Shown one piece after another: positions 20,389-28,901 of a DNA stretch of 64,000 nt. Under the pieces are notes generated by a model. The model was not told where the DNA came from. It saw only the letters and a program-made list of their open reading frames with translations, and made no database searches. Numbering within the stretch: position 1 is the stretch's first letter; each line of letters opens with the position of its first letter. Origin of the DNA: Hymenobacter pini (lineage in GTDB: Bacteria > Bacteroidota > Bacteroidia > Cytophagales > Hymenobacteraceae); the NCBI RefSeq assembly GCF_020421205.1, contig NZ_JAIZZH010000001.1, forward strand, positions 248,001 to 312,000, given 5' to 3'. A program made the position numbers and the translations under genes.

Positions 20389-21539
20389 GAAGCCGGAAAG
20401 TCCGTCCATTTCTGCTCGGAGCGGCCCGAGGCAATGACGGTTTCGATGAAGGCCATGCCCCGCACGCCGTCCTCAATACCGGGATAATCCTGGGCTTCGG
20501 GCGGGGCGGGGTGGCCGGTTTGCTCGGCCAGCAGGGTCAGGGCGAAATTGCGGTAGAGGTTGGCAAAGGCTTCGAGGTAGCCCTCAGGGTGGCCGGCCGG
20601 AATGCGGCTGTTGTGGCGGGCGGCGGCGCTGAGGTAGCCCGCGCCCGTGCGCCGGATTTCAGTGGGCCGGTCCAACCACTTTACCAGCAGCGTGTTGGCA
20701 TCGGCTTGTTGCCAGTCGAGGCCCCCTTTTTCTCCGTAGAGGCGCAGGCGCAGGTTGTTTTCCTCACCGGCCGCTACCTGGGTAGCCACCAGCACCCCGC
20801 TGGCCTCGCCCGTCAGGCGCAGCAGCACCGCCCCGTCATCATCCAATTGGCGGCCGGGTACTACGGTATTGATGTCGGCGCAGAGTTGGGTAGCCTGCAG
20901 GCCGCTCACGTATTCCAGCAGGTTGAAGGCGTGGGTGCCAATGTCGCCCATGGCCCCGGCCACGCCGCTGCGGGCGGGGTCGGTGCGCCAGGCAGCCTGC
21001 TTGTTGTTGCCGCCTTCCTCAAAGGCGCTCAGCCAGCCTTGCGGGTACTCCACGTACACTTTCCGGATGGCACCCAACACTCCAGACGCTACCAAATGGC
21101 GAGCTTCTTTGAGCATGGGATAACCCGTATAGGTGTGGGTGAGGCAGAGCTTGCGGCCGGTAGCTTGCACCACCTGCTGCAGTTCCCGGGCCTCGGCCAA
21201 AGAAAACGTCATCGGCTTATCCAGCACCACATCAAAGCCATTCTCCAGGGCCAGCTTAGCCGGCTCGAAGTGCAAATGGTTGGGCGTAACGATGCTGATA
21301 ACCTGCACCCGCTCACCCGCTGGCCGGCTGGCTTCCTGCGCAATTAACTCCTGGTAGGAGCCGTATACCCGCTCGGGAGCCAGGCCCAACTCCTGACCGG
21401 TGGCCCGGGAGGTTTCGGGGTTGCTGCTGAAGGCGCCGGCGGTTAGCTCGTACAGGCCATCCAGGGCGGCTGCCATGCGGTGCACCGCCCCGATAAATGC
21501 GCCCTGCCCCCCGCCAATCATGCCCAGTCGTAGTTTCAT
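20364..21539 (-). CDS. Gfo/Idh/MocA family oxidoreductase
   Basis: A 391-residue NAD(P)-dependent sugar oxidoreductase. The N-terminal Rossmann fold shows LRLGMIGGGQGAFIGAVHRM. The conserved EKP-type motif appears as DVVLDKPMTFSLAEA, with Lys in the catalytic segment. The C-terminal domain is the alpha/beta dimerisation fold (MGDIGTHAFNLLEYVSG). It has no signal peptide, so it acts in the cytoplasm, likely interconverting hydroxyl and keto groups on a sugar. It sits between the dehydrogenase small subunit and an isomerase in a sugar block. Its last residues (ESLEPRT) and stop codon are encoded inside a heptamer repeat arm, so the native C-terminus may have been replaced. Confidence 0.88.
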   Translation of the reverse strand: MKLRLGMIGGGQGAFIGAVHRMAAALDGLYELTAGAFSSNPETSRATGQELGLAPERVYGSYQELIAQEASRPAGERVQVISIVTPNHLHFEPAKLALENGFDVVLDKPMTFSLAEARELQQVVQATGRKLCLTHTYTGYPMLKEARHLVASGVLGAIRKVYVEYPQGWLSAFEEGGNNKQAAWRTDPARSGVAGAMGDIGTHAFNLLEYVSGLQATQLCADINTVVPGRQLDDDGAVLLRLTGEASGVLVATQVAAGEENNLRLRLYGEKGGLDWQQADANTLLVKWLDRPTEIRRTGAGYLSAAARHNSRIPAGHPEGYLEAFANLYRNFALTLLAEQTGHPAPPEAQDYPGIEDGVRGMAFIETVIASGRSEQKWTDFPASESLEPRT

Positions 21540-21552
21540 TCAGTTGCTTTTC

Positions 21553-21647
21553 AGTTTCTAGTTTCTAGTTTCTGGTTGTCCGTTGTTGGGTTTTAGTATA
21601 ATTCTGATTGCCAGCAACTAGAAACCAGTAACCAGAAACTAGAAACT
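21553..21647. repeat. Heptamer-lattice inverted array (GTTTCTR words)
   Basis: The left arm 21553-21578 reads GTTTCTA, GTTTCTA, GTTTCTG, GTTG. The right arm 21615-21647, reverse-complemented, reads GTTTCTA, GTTTCTG, GTTACTG, GTTTCTA, GTTG. It fills the gap between the small-subunit stop and the Gfo/Idh start. Confidence 0.8.
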
Positions 21648-21654
21648 CAACAAC

Positions 21655-22263
21655 TTAGGTAGCCCAGGCCCGGTCGCCCTTCTTGTAGGGGATGCAGCCG
21701 TCGTACTTGCCGGGAACGGGCAGGTAGCGCAGGGCCTTGGTGGCCCCTACTTCGGAGGTGAAGTAGCCCAGCAGCGTCAGCTCCTTAATCATCCGGAAGT
21801 AGTGGTTGGGCTGCTCCGGCGTTTTGGTTTTGGCGTAGTTTTTCTGCTCGGCATCCAGGGCCGTGAGCAGGGCCGTGCGCTGGGTGGCGTCCAGCTCCAT
21901 AAAGCCTTTGCTGTACTTCTGCTTGGCGGCGTCCTCCAGCTTGGTCAAACCCTGCTTGAAAATCTGCTGGTCGGCGGGCTTGTAACAGTCACGCACCATC
22001 ACGGCCATAAAGCTGCCCACGTCGGCAGCCTTCGCGCCGGGCGACTTCGTGGTGGGCAAAATCGTGTCACCCACCTCGTTCAGATAGGCCACCTGCTCGG
22101 CATTCAGTACCGGCGGGAGCTCCTTGGGGGCAGTGGCGGTGGGTTTCTGGGCTTTGGTTTTCTCCTCACTGGGGGAGGAGCAGCTGCTCAGGAAATAGTC
22201 GCCCCCGATAACGGCTCCGCCCATCAGCAGAGCTACGCGGGCCAGGGCATCACGTCTGTTCAT
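21655..22263 (-). CDS. Gluconate 2-dehydrogenase subunit 3-like protein (LacC-type), Tat leader
   Basis: A 202-residue small subunit of a flavoprotein dehydrogenase. The ATG at 22263 is preferred over the TTG two codons upstream; it puts the twin-arginine motif first (MNRRDALARVALLMGGAV). The mature protein is helical and begins PPVLNAEQVAYLNEVGDTIL, as in the gluconate_2-dh3 family. It ends TKALRYLPVPGKYDGC. In lacA/B/C-type enzymes this subunit carries the GMC partner across the membrane on its Tat signal. The GMC gene lies 13 nt upstream on the same strand, so the two are surely cotranscribed. Confidence 0.88.
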   Translation of the reverse strand: MNRRDALARVALLMGGAVIGGDYFLSSCSSPSEEKTKAQKPTATAPKELPPVLNAEQVAYLNEVGDTILPTTKSPGAKAADVGSFMAVMVRDCYKPADQQIFKQGLTKLEDAAKQKYSKGFMELDATQRTALLTALDAEQKNYAKTKTPEQPNHYFRMIKELTLLGYFTSEVGATKALRYLPVPGKYDGCIPYKKGDRAWAT

Positions 22264-22276
22264 CGTCAAAAAGGGG

Positions 22277-23953
22277 TTACACGTTCTGTTTTTTCAACTC
22301 GCTCACGGCGTGGTCCACGGCCCGGGCCGTGAGGGCCAGGTAGGTGAGAGAGGGGTTCTGGCAGGCCGCCGAGGTCATGGCGGCTCCGTCGGTTACGTAC
22401 ACGTTGGGAGCATCCCACACCTGGTTGTGCTGGTTGAGCACCGAGGTTTTCGGGTCGCGGCCCATGCGGGCGGTGCCCATTTCGTGGATGCCGCCGCCCA
22501 GGTTGTAGCCGCTGTTGTAAGTGCGCACGTTTTTCAGGCCGGCTTTTTCCAGCATTTCCTGCGCGTCGTTCATCATGTCGATGCGCATTTTCTGCTCGTT
22601 GTCCCGAATGGTGGCGTCGATGGCCAGTACCGGCAGGCCCCACTTGTCCTTTTTATCCTTGTCGAGGTAGGCGCGGTTGTCGTGGTAGGGCAGGGTCTCG
22701 CCGAAAGCCCCCAGGCCCATCGTCCAGCCGCCCGGCTCGGTCAGGGCGTCCTTGAAGTCGCCGCCAATGCTCATTTCGGCAATGTCGCGGCCCCAGCCTT
22801 CCCGGCCCGCGCCGCCCTGGTAGCCGAAGCCCCGAATGTAGTCGCGCTTATCCCCGAACAGGTTGCGGTAGCGGGGCACGTAAATGCCGTTGGCGCGGCG
22901 GCCGTAGGTGTATTTGTCCTCGTAGCCGGGCATTTCGCCGTGGGCTCCCACCCGGAAGTGGTGGTCCATGAGGTTGTGGCCCAACTCCCCGCTGCTACTG
23001 CCCAGGCCCTCGGGCCACACGTCGGTAGCCGAGTTCATGAGTACCCAGGCTGAGTTCAGGGCCGAGGCGTTCAGAAACACGATTTTGGCGAAGTACTCGT
23101 AGGTCTGGTTGGTTTCCGCGTCCAGCACCTCTACGCCCTTGGCCCGCTTGGTGTCCTTGTCGTAGAGGATTTTGGTAACGATGGAAAACGGCCGCAGCGT
23201 GAGGTTGCCGGTAGCCATAGCCGCCGGCAGCGTAGCCGATTGCGTGCTGAAATAGGCCCCAAACGGGCAACCCAACCAGCACTTGTTGCGGTACTGGCAG
23301 TTTACGCGGTTGTTGTGGGGGCGGGTGATGTTGGCCGTGCGGCCAATCACCATGTGGCGGTCCTTATAGTTTTTGCGGATGCGGGAGGCCACGTCCTTTT
23401 CCACGCAGTTCATCTCCATGGGCGGCATAAACTCGCCGTCGGGGAGCTGGGGCAGGCCGTCCCGGTTGCCGCTGATGCCCGCAAACTTCTCGGCGTGGCT
23501 GTACCAGGGGGCCAGGTCTTTGTAGCGGATGGGCCAGTCCACGGCAATGCCGTCCTTGGCGTTGGCCTCAAAGTCGTACTCGCTCCAGCGGTAGCTCTGC
23601 CGGCCCCACATCAGGGAGCGGCCGCCCACCTGGTAGCCCCGGAACCAGTCGAAGGGCTTCACCTCCACGTAGGGGCTTTCCTTCTCCTTCACCCAGAAAT
23701 CCAGGTTGCTCTCGTTCAGGGTGTAGTCCCGGCTCAGCACCGGGTAGTCCTTAATCATCTGCTCGGTTTTGCCGCCCCGGTGCGCGAATTCCCAGGGGTT
23801 CTTGTTGGCATTCACGTAGTCCTTGATGTGCTCTACGTTGCGGCCCCGCTCCAGCATGATGGTTTTCAGGCCCTTTTCGGTTAGCTCCTTGGCCGCCATG
23901 CCGCCCGAAATGCCGGACCCGATGACAATGGCATCATAGGTATTCTTTTCCAT
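22277..23953 (-). CDS. GMC-family FAD oxidoreductase (LacA / glucoside 3-dehydrogenase type)
   Basis: A 558-residue flavoprotein. The dinucleotide-binding motif is at residues 12-18 (AIVIGSGISGGMAAKELTEK). The C-terminal GMC signature has HEMGTARMG and DGAAMTSAACQNPSLTYLA with the catalytic His and Asn. It has no signal peptide of its own and would be exported with the Tat-bearing small subunit. The start at 23953 (MEKNTYDAIVIGSG) is the family-typical one. The longer start at 24040 runs through a heptamer repeat and is rejected. Predicted to oxidise the C3 hydroxyl of glycosides and pass electrons to the lipoprotein cytochrome. Substrate range is inferred from cluster similarity. Confidence 0.9.
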   Translation of the reverse strand: MEKNTYDAIVIGSGISGGMAAKELTEKGLKTIMLERGRNVEHIKDYVNANKNPWEFAHRGGKTEQMIKDYPVLSRDYTLNESNLDFWVKEKESPYVEVKPFDWFRGYQVGGRSLMWGRQSYRWSEYDFEANAKDGIAVDWPIRYKDLAPWYSHAEKFAGISGNRDGLPQLPDGEFMPPMEMNCVEKDVASRIRKNYKDRHMVIGRTANITRPHNNRVNCQYRNKCWLGCPFGAYFSTQSATLPAAMATGNLTLRPFSIVTKILYDKDTKRAKGVEVLDAETNQTYEYFAKIVFLNASALNSAWVLMNSATDVWPEGLGSSSGELGHNLMDHHFRVGAHGEMPGYEDKYTYGRRANGIYVPRYRNLFGDKRDYIRGFGYQGGAGREGWGRDIAEMSIGGDFKDALTEPGGWTMGLGAFGETLPYHDNRAYLDKDKKDKWGLPVLAIDATIRDNEQKMRIDMMNDAQEMLEKAGLKNVRTYNSGYNLGGGIHEMGTARMGRDPKTSVLNQHNQVWDAPNVYVTDGAAMTSAACQNPSLTYLALTARAVDHAVSELKKQNV

Positions 23954-23963
23954 GTCGAAAGAA

Positions 23964-24070
23964 GTTTCTGGATGAAAGTTTCTAGTTGCTTGTTTCTGGT
24001 TTCCAGTTGTTTGGCTTATCCTTTGAAGCCGCGTTATCAACTAAAAACCAGAAACAAGCAACCAGAAACT
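23964..24070. repeat. Heptamer-lattice inverted array (GTTTCTR/GTTGCTT words)
   Basis: Arms 23977-24009 and 24038-24070 match at 30 of 33 positions. Words are GTTTCTA, GTTGCTT, GTTTCTG, GTTTCCA on the left and nearly the same on the right. The right arm overlaps the stop codon of the next gene upstream in the operon (TAG at 24069-24071). Confidence 0.85.
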
Positions 24071-24953
24071 ATATCAGGTTGCGCTTGATGTGGGAAATAC
24101 TCTGCTGAATGCTGTCGAAAGGGGAGCCGGGCGTCTGGTCCTGCTCCACGAAGTAGTACTTCATGCCCGCCAGCTTGGCCTGGGCGAAAATGCGCTTGAA
24201 GTCGATGGTTCCGTTGCCAACCTCCGTGAAGCTGCGCTGGGGCGTTTTGTCCATGTCCTTCACGTGCCAGAGCGGGAAGCGGCCGGGGTTTTTCTTGAAC
24301 AACTCCACCGGGTCGTGGCCGGCTTTGGTGGCCCAGTACAGGTCCAGCTCCATCTGCACCAGGTTTTTGTCGGTTTCCTTGAGCAGGATGTCGTAGGGCA
24401 GCTTGCCGTTCTGGGCCGCAAACTCGAAGTCGTGGTTATGGTAGGCCATCTGAATACCGGCCTTTTTGCACCGCTCCCCGGCCTTGTTCAGGCGCTCGGC
24501 CAGCAGCTTGTAGTGGTCCAGGTTGCCCCGCTCCGAATCCAGTAAGTAAGCGCACACCATATACTTGATGCCTACCTGCGCGGCGTCGTCCACGGCCTTA
24601 TCCCAGCCGTGCAGGATGGTGCCCTGGGTGGCCTGGCCGTTGTTTTCCTGCTCGCCCAGCAAGTAGTGGCTGCTGGGCATGATGAGGCCGTTCTGCTTCA
24701 ATAGCTTGGCAAAAGCGGCCGGCTCCATACCGTAGAACTTCTGGTTACCGGTGTAGGTAGCACCCTCCACCGAGTTGTAGCCCAGCTTGGCTACCCGGGC
24801 CAGCGCGGCAGCCGGGTCCTGCTGCATAGCGTCACGCACGGTATACAGCTGCAGGCCAATAGTTGAGGGCGACTTTGCCAGCAGGGACGGGGCCGCCAAC
24901 ACGCCTGCCGAAAGCAGGGCGGCGGACTTTACAAAGGCACGACGGGAAGTCAT
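24069..24953 (-). CDS. Sugar phosphate isomerase/epimerase-type TIM barrel, exported
   Basis: A 294-residue AP-endonuclease-2-type TIM barrel with a Tat-like leader (TSRRAFVKSAALLSAGVLAA). Barrel segments include IGLQLYTVRDAMQQDP, the metal-binding QMAYHNHDFEF, LVQMELDLYWATKAGHDP, FPLWHVKDMD and YFVEQDQTPG. These provide the usual His, Glu, Asp and Glu ligands. It is the first gene of the sugar block downstream of the hybrid regulator, preceded by a 203-nt AT-rich leader with palindromes. Related exported enzymes occur beside GMC dehydrogenases and may cleave or isomerise the oxidised glycoside. That role is inferred from position and not proven. Confidence 0.85.
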   Translation of the reverse strand: MTSRRAFVKSAALLSAGVLAAPSLLAKSPSTIGLQLYTVRDAMQQDPAAALARVAKLGYNSVEGATYTGNQKFYGMEPAAFAKLLKQNGLIMPSSHYLLGEQENNGQATQGTILHGWDKAVDDAAQVGIKYMVCAYLLDSERGNLDHYKLLAERLNKAGERCKKAGIQMAYHNHDFEFAAQNGKLPYDILLKETDKNLVQMELDLYWATKAGHDPVELFKKNPGRFPLWHVKDMDKTPQRSFTEVGNGTIDFKRIFAQAKLAGMKYYFVEQDQTPGSPFDSIQQSISHIKRNLI

Positions 24954-25032
24954 AGAGCTAATAAGAGTGGGAGGAAGGATGGGGTGACTCCGTAAAGATT
25001 CAGCGTCTAGCTTCCCGCCTTATGCTCAAATC

Positions 25033-25047
25033 GTACAGATTGTGTAC
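25033..25047. promoter_or_regulatory. Palindrome GTACA-N5-TGTAC in the sugar-block leader
   Basis: GTACAGATTGTGTAC is a perfect inverted repeat with a 5-nt centre, 80-95 nt before the first gene of the sugar block. It is a plausible operator for a dimeric regulator. The hybrid AraC-type regulator encoded next door is one candidate, though AraC proteins usually bind direct repeats. Confidence 0.4.
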
Positions 25048-25061
25048 AAGATGAAATAAAC

Positions 25062-25084
25062 AATCAAATTATTAATAATCAAAT
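25062..25084. promoter_or_regulatory. Direct repeats AATCAAAT around an AT palindrome
   Basis: AATCAAAT occurs at 25062-25069 and 25077-25084 (15-nt period). Between them lies the perfect palindrome ATTATTAATAAT (25068-25079). Direct repeats upstream of the operon suit the AraC-type output domain of the adjacent regulator. Confidence 0.4.
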
Positions 25085-25156
25085 AGTTAAAAATGATATG
25101 GGTAGTAATTTCGTCAGGATAATGCGTGTGATGTAAGCGGTAGGTGCACAATTATT

Positions 25157-28009
25157 TCAACTAACCCCGGCCTGATACCGGGCTCGGAACTCCGAGGGGG
25201 CTAGTCCGTAACGCGCCTTAAAGCTGTTGGAGAAGTAGGAGTGGGAAGCGTAGCCCACTTCGTAGGCTACGGCAGTAACGCTGAGCGAGTCCTCACGCAG
25301 CAGATCACAGGCTTTGCGCAGCCGCACGCTCTGGATAAAGTCGGTGATGCTGGTGCCCAGTACGGCTTTCACTTTCCGGTAAAGCTGCATGCGCGAGAAG
25401 CCTAGGGCGTGAGCCAGCTCCTCTACCGTCAGGTCGGTGCGGGTGAGGTCGGTTTCGACCTGGGCCGTGAGGGCGGCAATAAACTCCTGATCGGGACTCG
25501 GTACTTCTTGGTGAGCTTCGGTGGGCTCCGGCAGGGGCAACAGCTGCCGGCTGAGGTGCTCCCGCTGCAGGGCGCGGTTGGCTAGCAGGGTGCGCACGCT
25601 CTCCAGAAGGAAGGCCGGGTTGAAGGGCTTGGTCAGGTACACGTCGGCCCCGGCCTGCACGCCTTCCACCTGCTGCTCGGGGGCGTTGCGGGCTGTGAGC
25701 AGTATCACCGGCACATGCGAGGTGCGCCAGTTGGCGCGGAGCCGGGTCACTACCTCCAAACCGCTCAGGCCGGGCATCATCACGTCGCACACTATCAGGT
25801 CCGGAATCAGTTCCAGTGCCAGCCGCAGCCCCGCCTTCCCATCGGCGGCCGCCTGCACCCGGAAATGGGGGCTCAGCTTGCGGGCTACAAACTCGTTTAC
25901 GTCGGCGTTGTCCTCAATCACCAGCACCAGCGCCTCAGCTTCTGCCGTCAGCGCTTCGGTTTCGGTGGCGGGCAGGGCCAGTGGCTCATCCAGCGTCATC
26001 TCCAGGGGCTCGGCCGGGTTGGTAGCGCGCAGTTCGGCGGGCAGCTCCCGGGGTAGCGTCACGGTGAAAGTGCTGCCCTGGCCCACCTGGCTGCTGAACG
26101 TGAGCTGACCCTGGTGCAGCCGAACCAAGCCCTGAGCCAGGGCTAATCCCATGCCCGAGCCTTTGCCCGTGGCCGGCTGCTCGCCCTGGTAAAACCACTC
26201 AAAAATATGGGGGCTATCCTGGGCCCGGATGCCGCGGCCGGTATCAGCTACCAGCACCTGCAGACTGCGGCCTTCCTCGGCGGGCTGTACGCTCACCGTA
26301 ATCTGCCCGCCGGCGGGGGTGTATTTGAGGGCGTTGGATAAGAGGTTTAGAAATACCTTGTCCAGCACGTTGCGGTCCAGCCAGCCCGGCAGGGTAGGGG
26401 CAGTCGGCTGGAAGCTCAGGCCGACCTGCTGCACCCGGGCCGCCGGCTCAAACGCTTCCACCAATTCCCGCACAAACGCTACCAAATCATCGGGGCGGGC
26501 CTGTACGGCCATCTTACCCACTTCAATCTTGCGGAAATCGAGCAGCTGGTTTACCAGCTGCAGCAGGCGCTGGGTGCTGCGCCGAATCAGGCCCAGGTCG
26601 TGGCGCTGGCTGGGCAGCAGGGCGGCCCCGTTGCGGCCCGTCAGCATTTCCTCCACCGGGCCCATAATCAGGGTAAGCGGGGTACGTAGCTCGTGGGAGA
26701 AGTTGGTGAAGAAGCGCAGCTTGGCCTCCGTTTCCACCCGGGCCTGTTCAGCCAGCTCGGCAATCTGGTTGCGCTGCTCCCTGATTTCCTCGTTCTGGGC
26801 ACTGAGCTGGCGGTTGATGACGTCGTTGGCCGCATTCTGCCGTACCAGCTCTTGGTTGATGGCATCGTTGGCGGCGTTTTGCCGGGCCAGCTCTTGGTTG
26901 ATGCGCCGGTTGTTGCGGGCGGCCCGCCAGGCGCTGGCTCCCAGTCCCAAAGCGGCCGCCAGGGTAAGTAGCAGCCCATACAGCACCGTGCGTTGGCTGG
27001 CATACGTGGCCTGCAACGTGTGCAACAGCTGCTGCTGCTGCTTTATACCTTCCTGCTGACTAGTCAGCTTGGCCGCTTGCTGCTGCAGCGTAAGGGCATT
27101 GGTAGAGTCAATGACGATGGTGCCCAGGATATTCTCCCGCTCGTAAGCTTGGTGCTGCAGAATCTTCAGCGCCACCCGAATGGCCTCCTCCCCGCCCGGC
27201 GAGTAAAACAACGAGGCGGTACTACGGCCCTGCTGCACCATTTCCAGCCCGTTACCTTTGCCTGCCAGCCCATCTACCCCAATAATGCGGATATCCGGCC
27301 GCTTCAGCCGCTGGCATACTTCGTAAGCTCCCTGGGCCATCAGGTCGCTGTGGGCAAAAATCAGCCGGGTTTCAGGATGCTGTTGGAGCAGGCGGGTCAG
27401 GGCCGGTTGCAGGGTGGTAGCGCCCCAGTCGCCGGGTACTGTGCCGACCACCTGCATGCGCGGATACTTTTTTAGGGCTTGCGTGAACCCTTGGTGCCGC
27501 TCCCTGGAAACGGACGAAGTAGCCGCCGTTATTTCCATCACCTGCCCCCGCTGCTGCAGAAGCTGGGCGGTATACCGGGCAGCGGTGGCCCCCGCGCTGG
27601 CATTGTCGCCGCCCACGTAGGCGGCGTAGTGCGGCGAGGTAGTCCGGTTATCCAGCAAAATTACGGGTACCCCACGGCGGTAAGCCTCCTCAACGGAAGG
27701 AGACAGGGCATGCGCGTCATTCGGGGCTATGATGAGCACATCGGCCCCGGCGTCCAGCAAGTCATGAATCTGCTGCTGCTGTTGCCGGCTGTTGCTCTGC
27801 GCATCTCGGGTCAGCAGTTGAATTTCGGGGTGAAACACCAACTCCCGCTCCATGCCGGCCAGCATGGCCTGCCGCCAGTCACCGGCGCTGACGCTCTGTG
27901 AAAAGCCAATGCGGTACGTGGGCGCCGGCGGAGTGGGTGAGCAACCAGCTACCGCGCCTAGTAACCCTAGCAACAGTCCGAAACGGCGCAGATAAACAAG
28001 GCGAAGCAC
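25157..28009 (-). CDS. Hybrid two-component system: periplasmic sugar-binding sensor kinase fused to AraC response regulator
   Basis: A 950-residue one-protein signalling system, GTG start. The order is: leader with a lipobox-like cysteine (AVAGC, Cys23); LacI/ribose-binding-type periplasmic domain at about 32-305; one membrane helix at 341-362; coiled coil at 366-425; and histidine kinase core. In the kinase core, phospho-acceptor His439 is in FTNFSHELRTP, the N-box is at 555-563, and ADTGRG is at 588-593. A receiver domain follows with Asp742 (CDVMMPG) and Lys794, then an AraC helix-turn-helix at 860-945. It should sense a periplasmic sugar and directly activate genes, most plausibly the adjacent sugar block. 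No SusC/SusD pair is nearby, which is unusual for this type. Confidence 0.93.
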   Translation of the reverse strand: MLRLVYLRRFGLLLGLLGAVAGCSPTPPAPTYRIGFSQSVSAGDWRQAMLAGMERELVFHPEIQLLTRDAQSNSRQQQQQIHDLLDAGADVLIIAPNDAHALSPSVEEAYRRGVPVILLDNRTTSPHYAAYVGGDNASAGATAARYTAQLLQQRGQVMEITAATSSVSRERHQGFTQALKKYPRMQVVGTVPGDWGATTLQPALTRLLQQHPETRLIFAHSDLMAQGAYEVCQRLKRPDIRIIGVDGLAGKGNGLEMVQQGRSTASLFYSPGGEEAIRVALKILQHQAYERENILGTIVIDSTNALTLQQQAAKLTSQQEGIKQQQQLLHTLQATYASQRTVLYGLLLTLAAALGLGASAWRAARNNRRINQELARQNAANDAINQELVRQNAANDVINRQLSAQNEEIREQRNQIAELAEQARVETEAKLRFFTNFSHELRTPLTLIMGPVEEMLTGRNGAALLPSQRHDLGLIRRSTQRLLQLVNQLLDFRKIEVGKMAVQARPDDLVAFVRELVEAFEPAARVQQVGLSFQPTAPTLPGWLDRNVLDKVFLNLLSNALKYTPAGGQITVSVQPAEEGRSLQVLVADTGRGIRAQDSPHIFEWFYQGEQPATGKGSGMGLALAQGLVRLHQGQLTFSSQVGQGSTFTVTLPRELPAELRATNPAEPLEMTLDEPLALPATETEALTAEAEALVLVIEDNADVNEFVARKLSPHFRVQAAADGKAGLRLALELIPDLIVCDVMMPGLSGLEVVTRLRANWRTSHVPVILLTARNAPEQQVEGVQAGADVYLTKPFNPAFLLESVRTLLANRALQREHLSRQLLPLPEPTEAHQEVPSPDQEFIAALTAQVETDLTRTDLTVEELAHALGFSRMQLYRKVKAVLGTSITDFIQSVRLRKACDLLREDSLSVTAVAYEVGYASHSYFSNSFKARYGLAPSEFRARYQAGVS

Positions 28010-28130
28010 GCGGATAACTGAGGTAGAAGGTACGTGGTGGGCCGATACGAACGGGCTGCTTAAGGTACATAATTAGCGAATGGCTTCTGACTATAGCCTG
28101 ATACGACGGCGTAGCAAGCACCCGGTTCCA

Positions 28131-28172
28131 AAAAAACGCCCCACCCAAAGACGTTATATTGAGCGGGGCGTT
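28131..28172 (-). terminator. Terminator of the DUF6799 gene
   Basis: AACGCCCC pairs with GGGGCGTT. On the minus strand the stem is followed by TTTTTT (complement of 28131-28136). It lies about 25 nt after the DUF6799 stop codon. Confidence 0.75.
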
Positions 28173-28196
28173 AACCAGAAGGAAAGTCGGAATTGC

Positions 28197-28763
28197 TTAT
28201 TTCAGCTTGGCATCAATGGCCTGAATTTTCTGATCCAATGCGGAGGTGTCAGTAGGGCGTTGCGCATTAGTGCTCAGCAAGCTGATTTTCTGATTGAGCA
28301 ACTGAATCTTTTCGGCCATCAAATCAATTTTGCTGTTCATCTCCGCCAAGCGCGTTTCCATAGCGGCGGGGGTAGCCGGGGCCGGGCGCGGGTCGGTGTA
28401 GGTGTTGAACTGCGCATTGGCCGGTACGCTGTTGTCGCCGCGGGCCTGGGCGGCACTACCCGCCGTGGCAAACACAATTTCGCCGGTGGGCCGCACGTAG
28501 TCGCCTTCCTTTAGTGTGGTGATTTTGCCGCCAGGCAGCTCCACAATACCACTCTTATAGTTGATTTTGGTGCCGTTGGTCAGGAGCACATTGTGGGCAA
28601 GGGGCATGGGCCGGCGGCCCCGCACCTGCACAACCTCTCCATTCTGCATGATGAACCGATCGGTGGGCGTGGTTTCAACGGCACTGGCTACGATAGTTTG
28701 GGCGCTGGCCGCCCCCGCTCCGCCCAGCAGCAAGGCAACAAAAGGAATCAGTATCTTTTTCAT
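28197..28763 (-). CDS. Exported DUF6799-domain protein with C-terminal coiled coil
   Basis: A 188-residue protein when started at the ATG at 28763, which gives a clean signal peptide (MKKILIPFVALLLGG, cleavage after ASAQ near residue 22). The upstream alternative at 28814 would bury it. Residues about 35-95 fit DUF6799: DRFIMQNGEVVQVRGR, LTNGTKINYKSGIVELPGGK and LKEGDYV. This is a small beta-rich unit often found in tandem in Bacteroidota exported proteins. Residues about 130-188 form a heptad-patterned helix (KIDLMAEKIQLLNQKISLLS) that could oligomerise. Function is unknown; a periplasmic or outer-membrane location is inferred. Confidence 0.75.
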   Translation of the reverse strand: MKKILIPFVALLLGGAGAASAQTIVASAVETTPTDRFIMQNGEVVQVRGRRPMPLAHNVLLTNGTKINYKSGIVELPGGKITTLKEGDYVRPTGEIVFATAGSAAQARGDNSVPANAQFNTYTDPRPAPATPAAMETRLAEMNSKIDLMAEKIQLLNQKISLLSTNAQRPTDTSALDQKIQAIDAKLK

Positions 28764-28901
28764 GGTGATGCGCAGTAGCATGGAGAATGCCTGTACTACG
28801 CAGCTCCACTGCATGGCGTTTGCAAACAGGCACCATAATTGCGCCCGACCACTCAGATTTCAATCAGGTCCTCTATTTTCGCAAAAAGAGTCGGAACTGT
28901 G

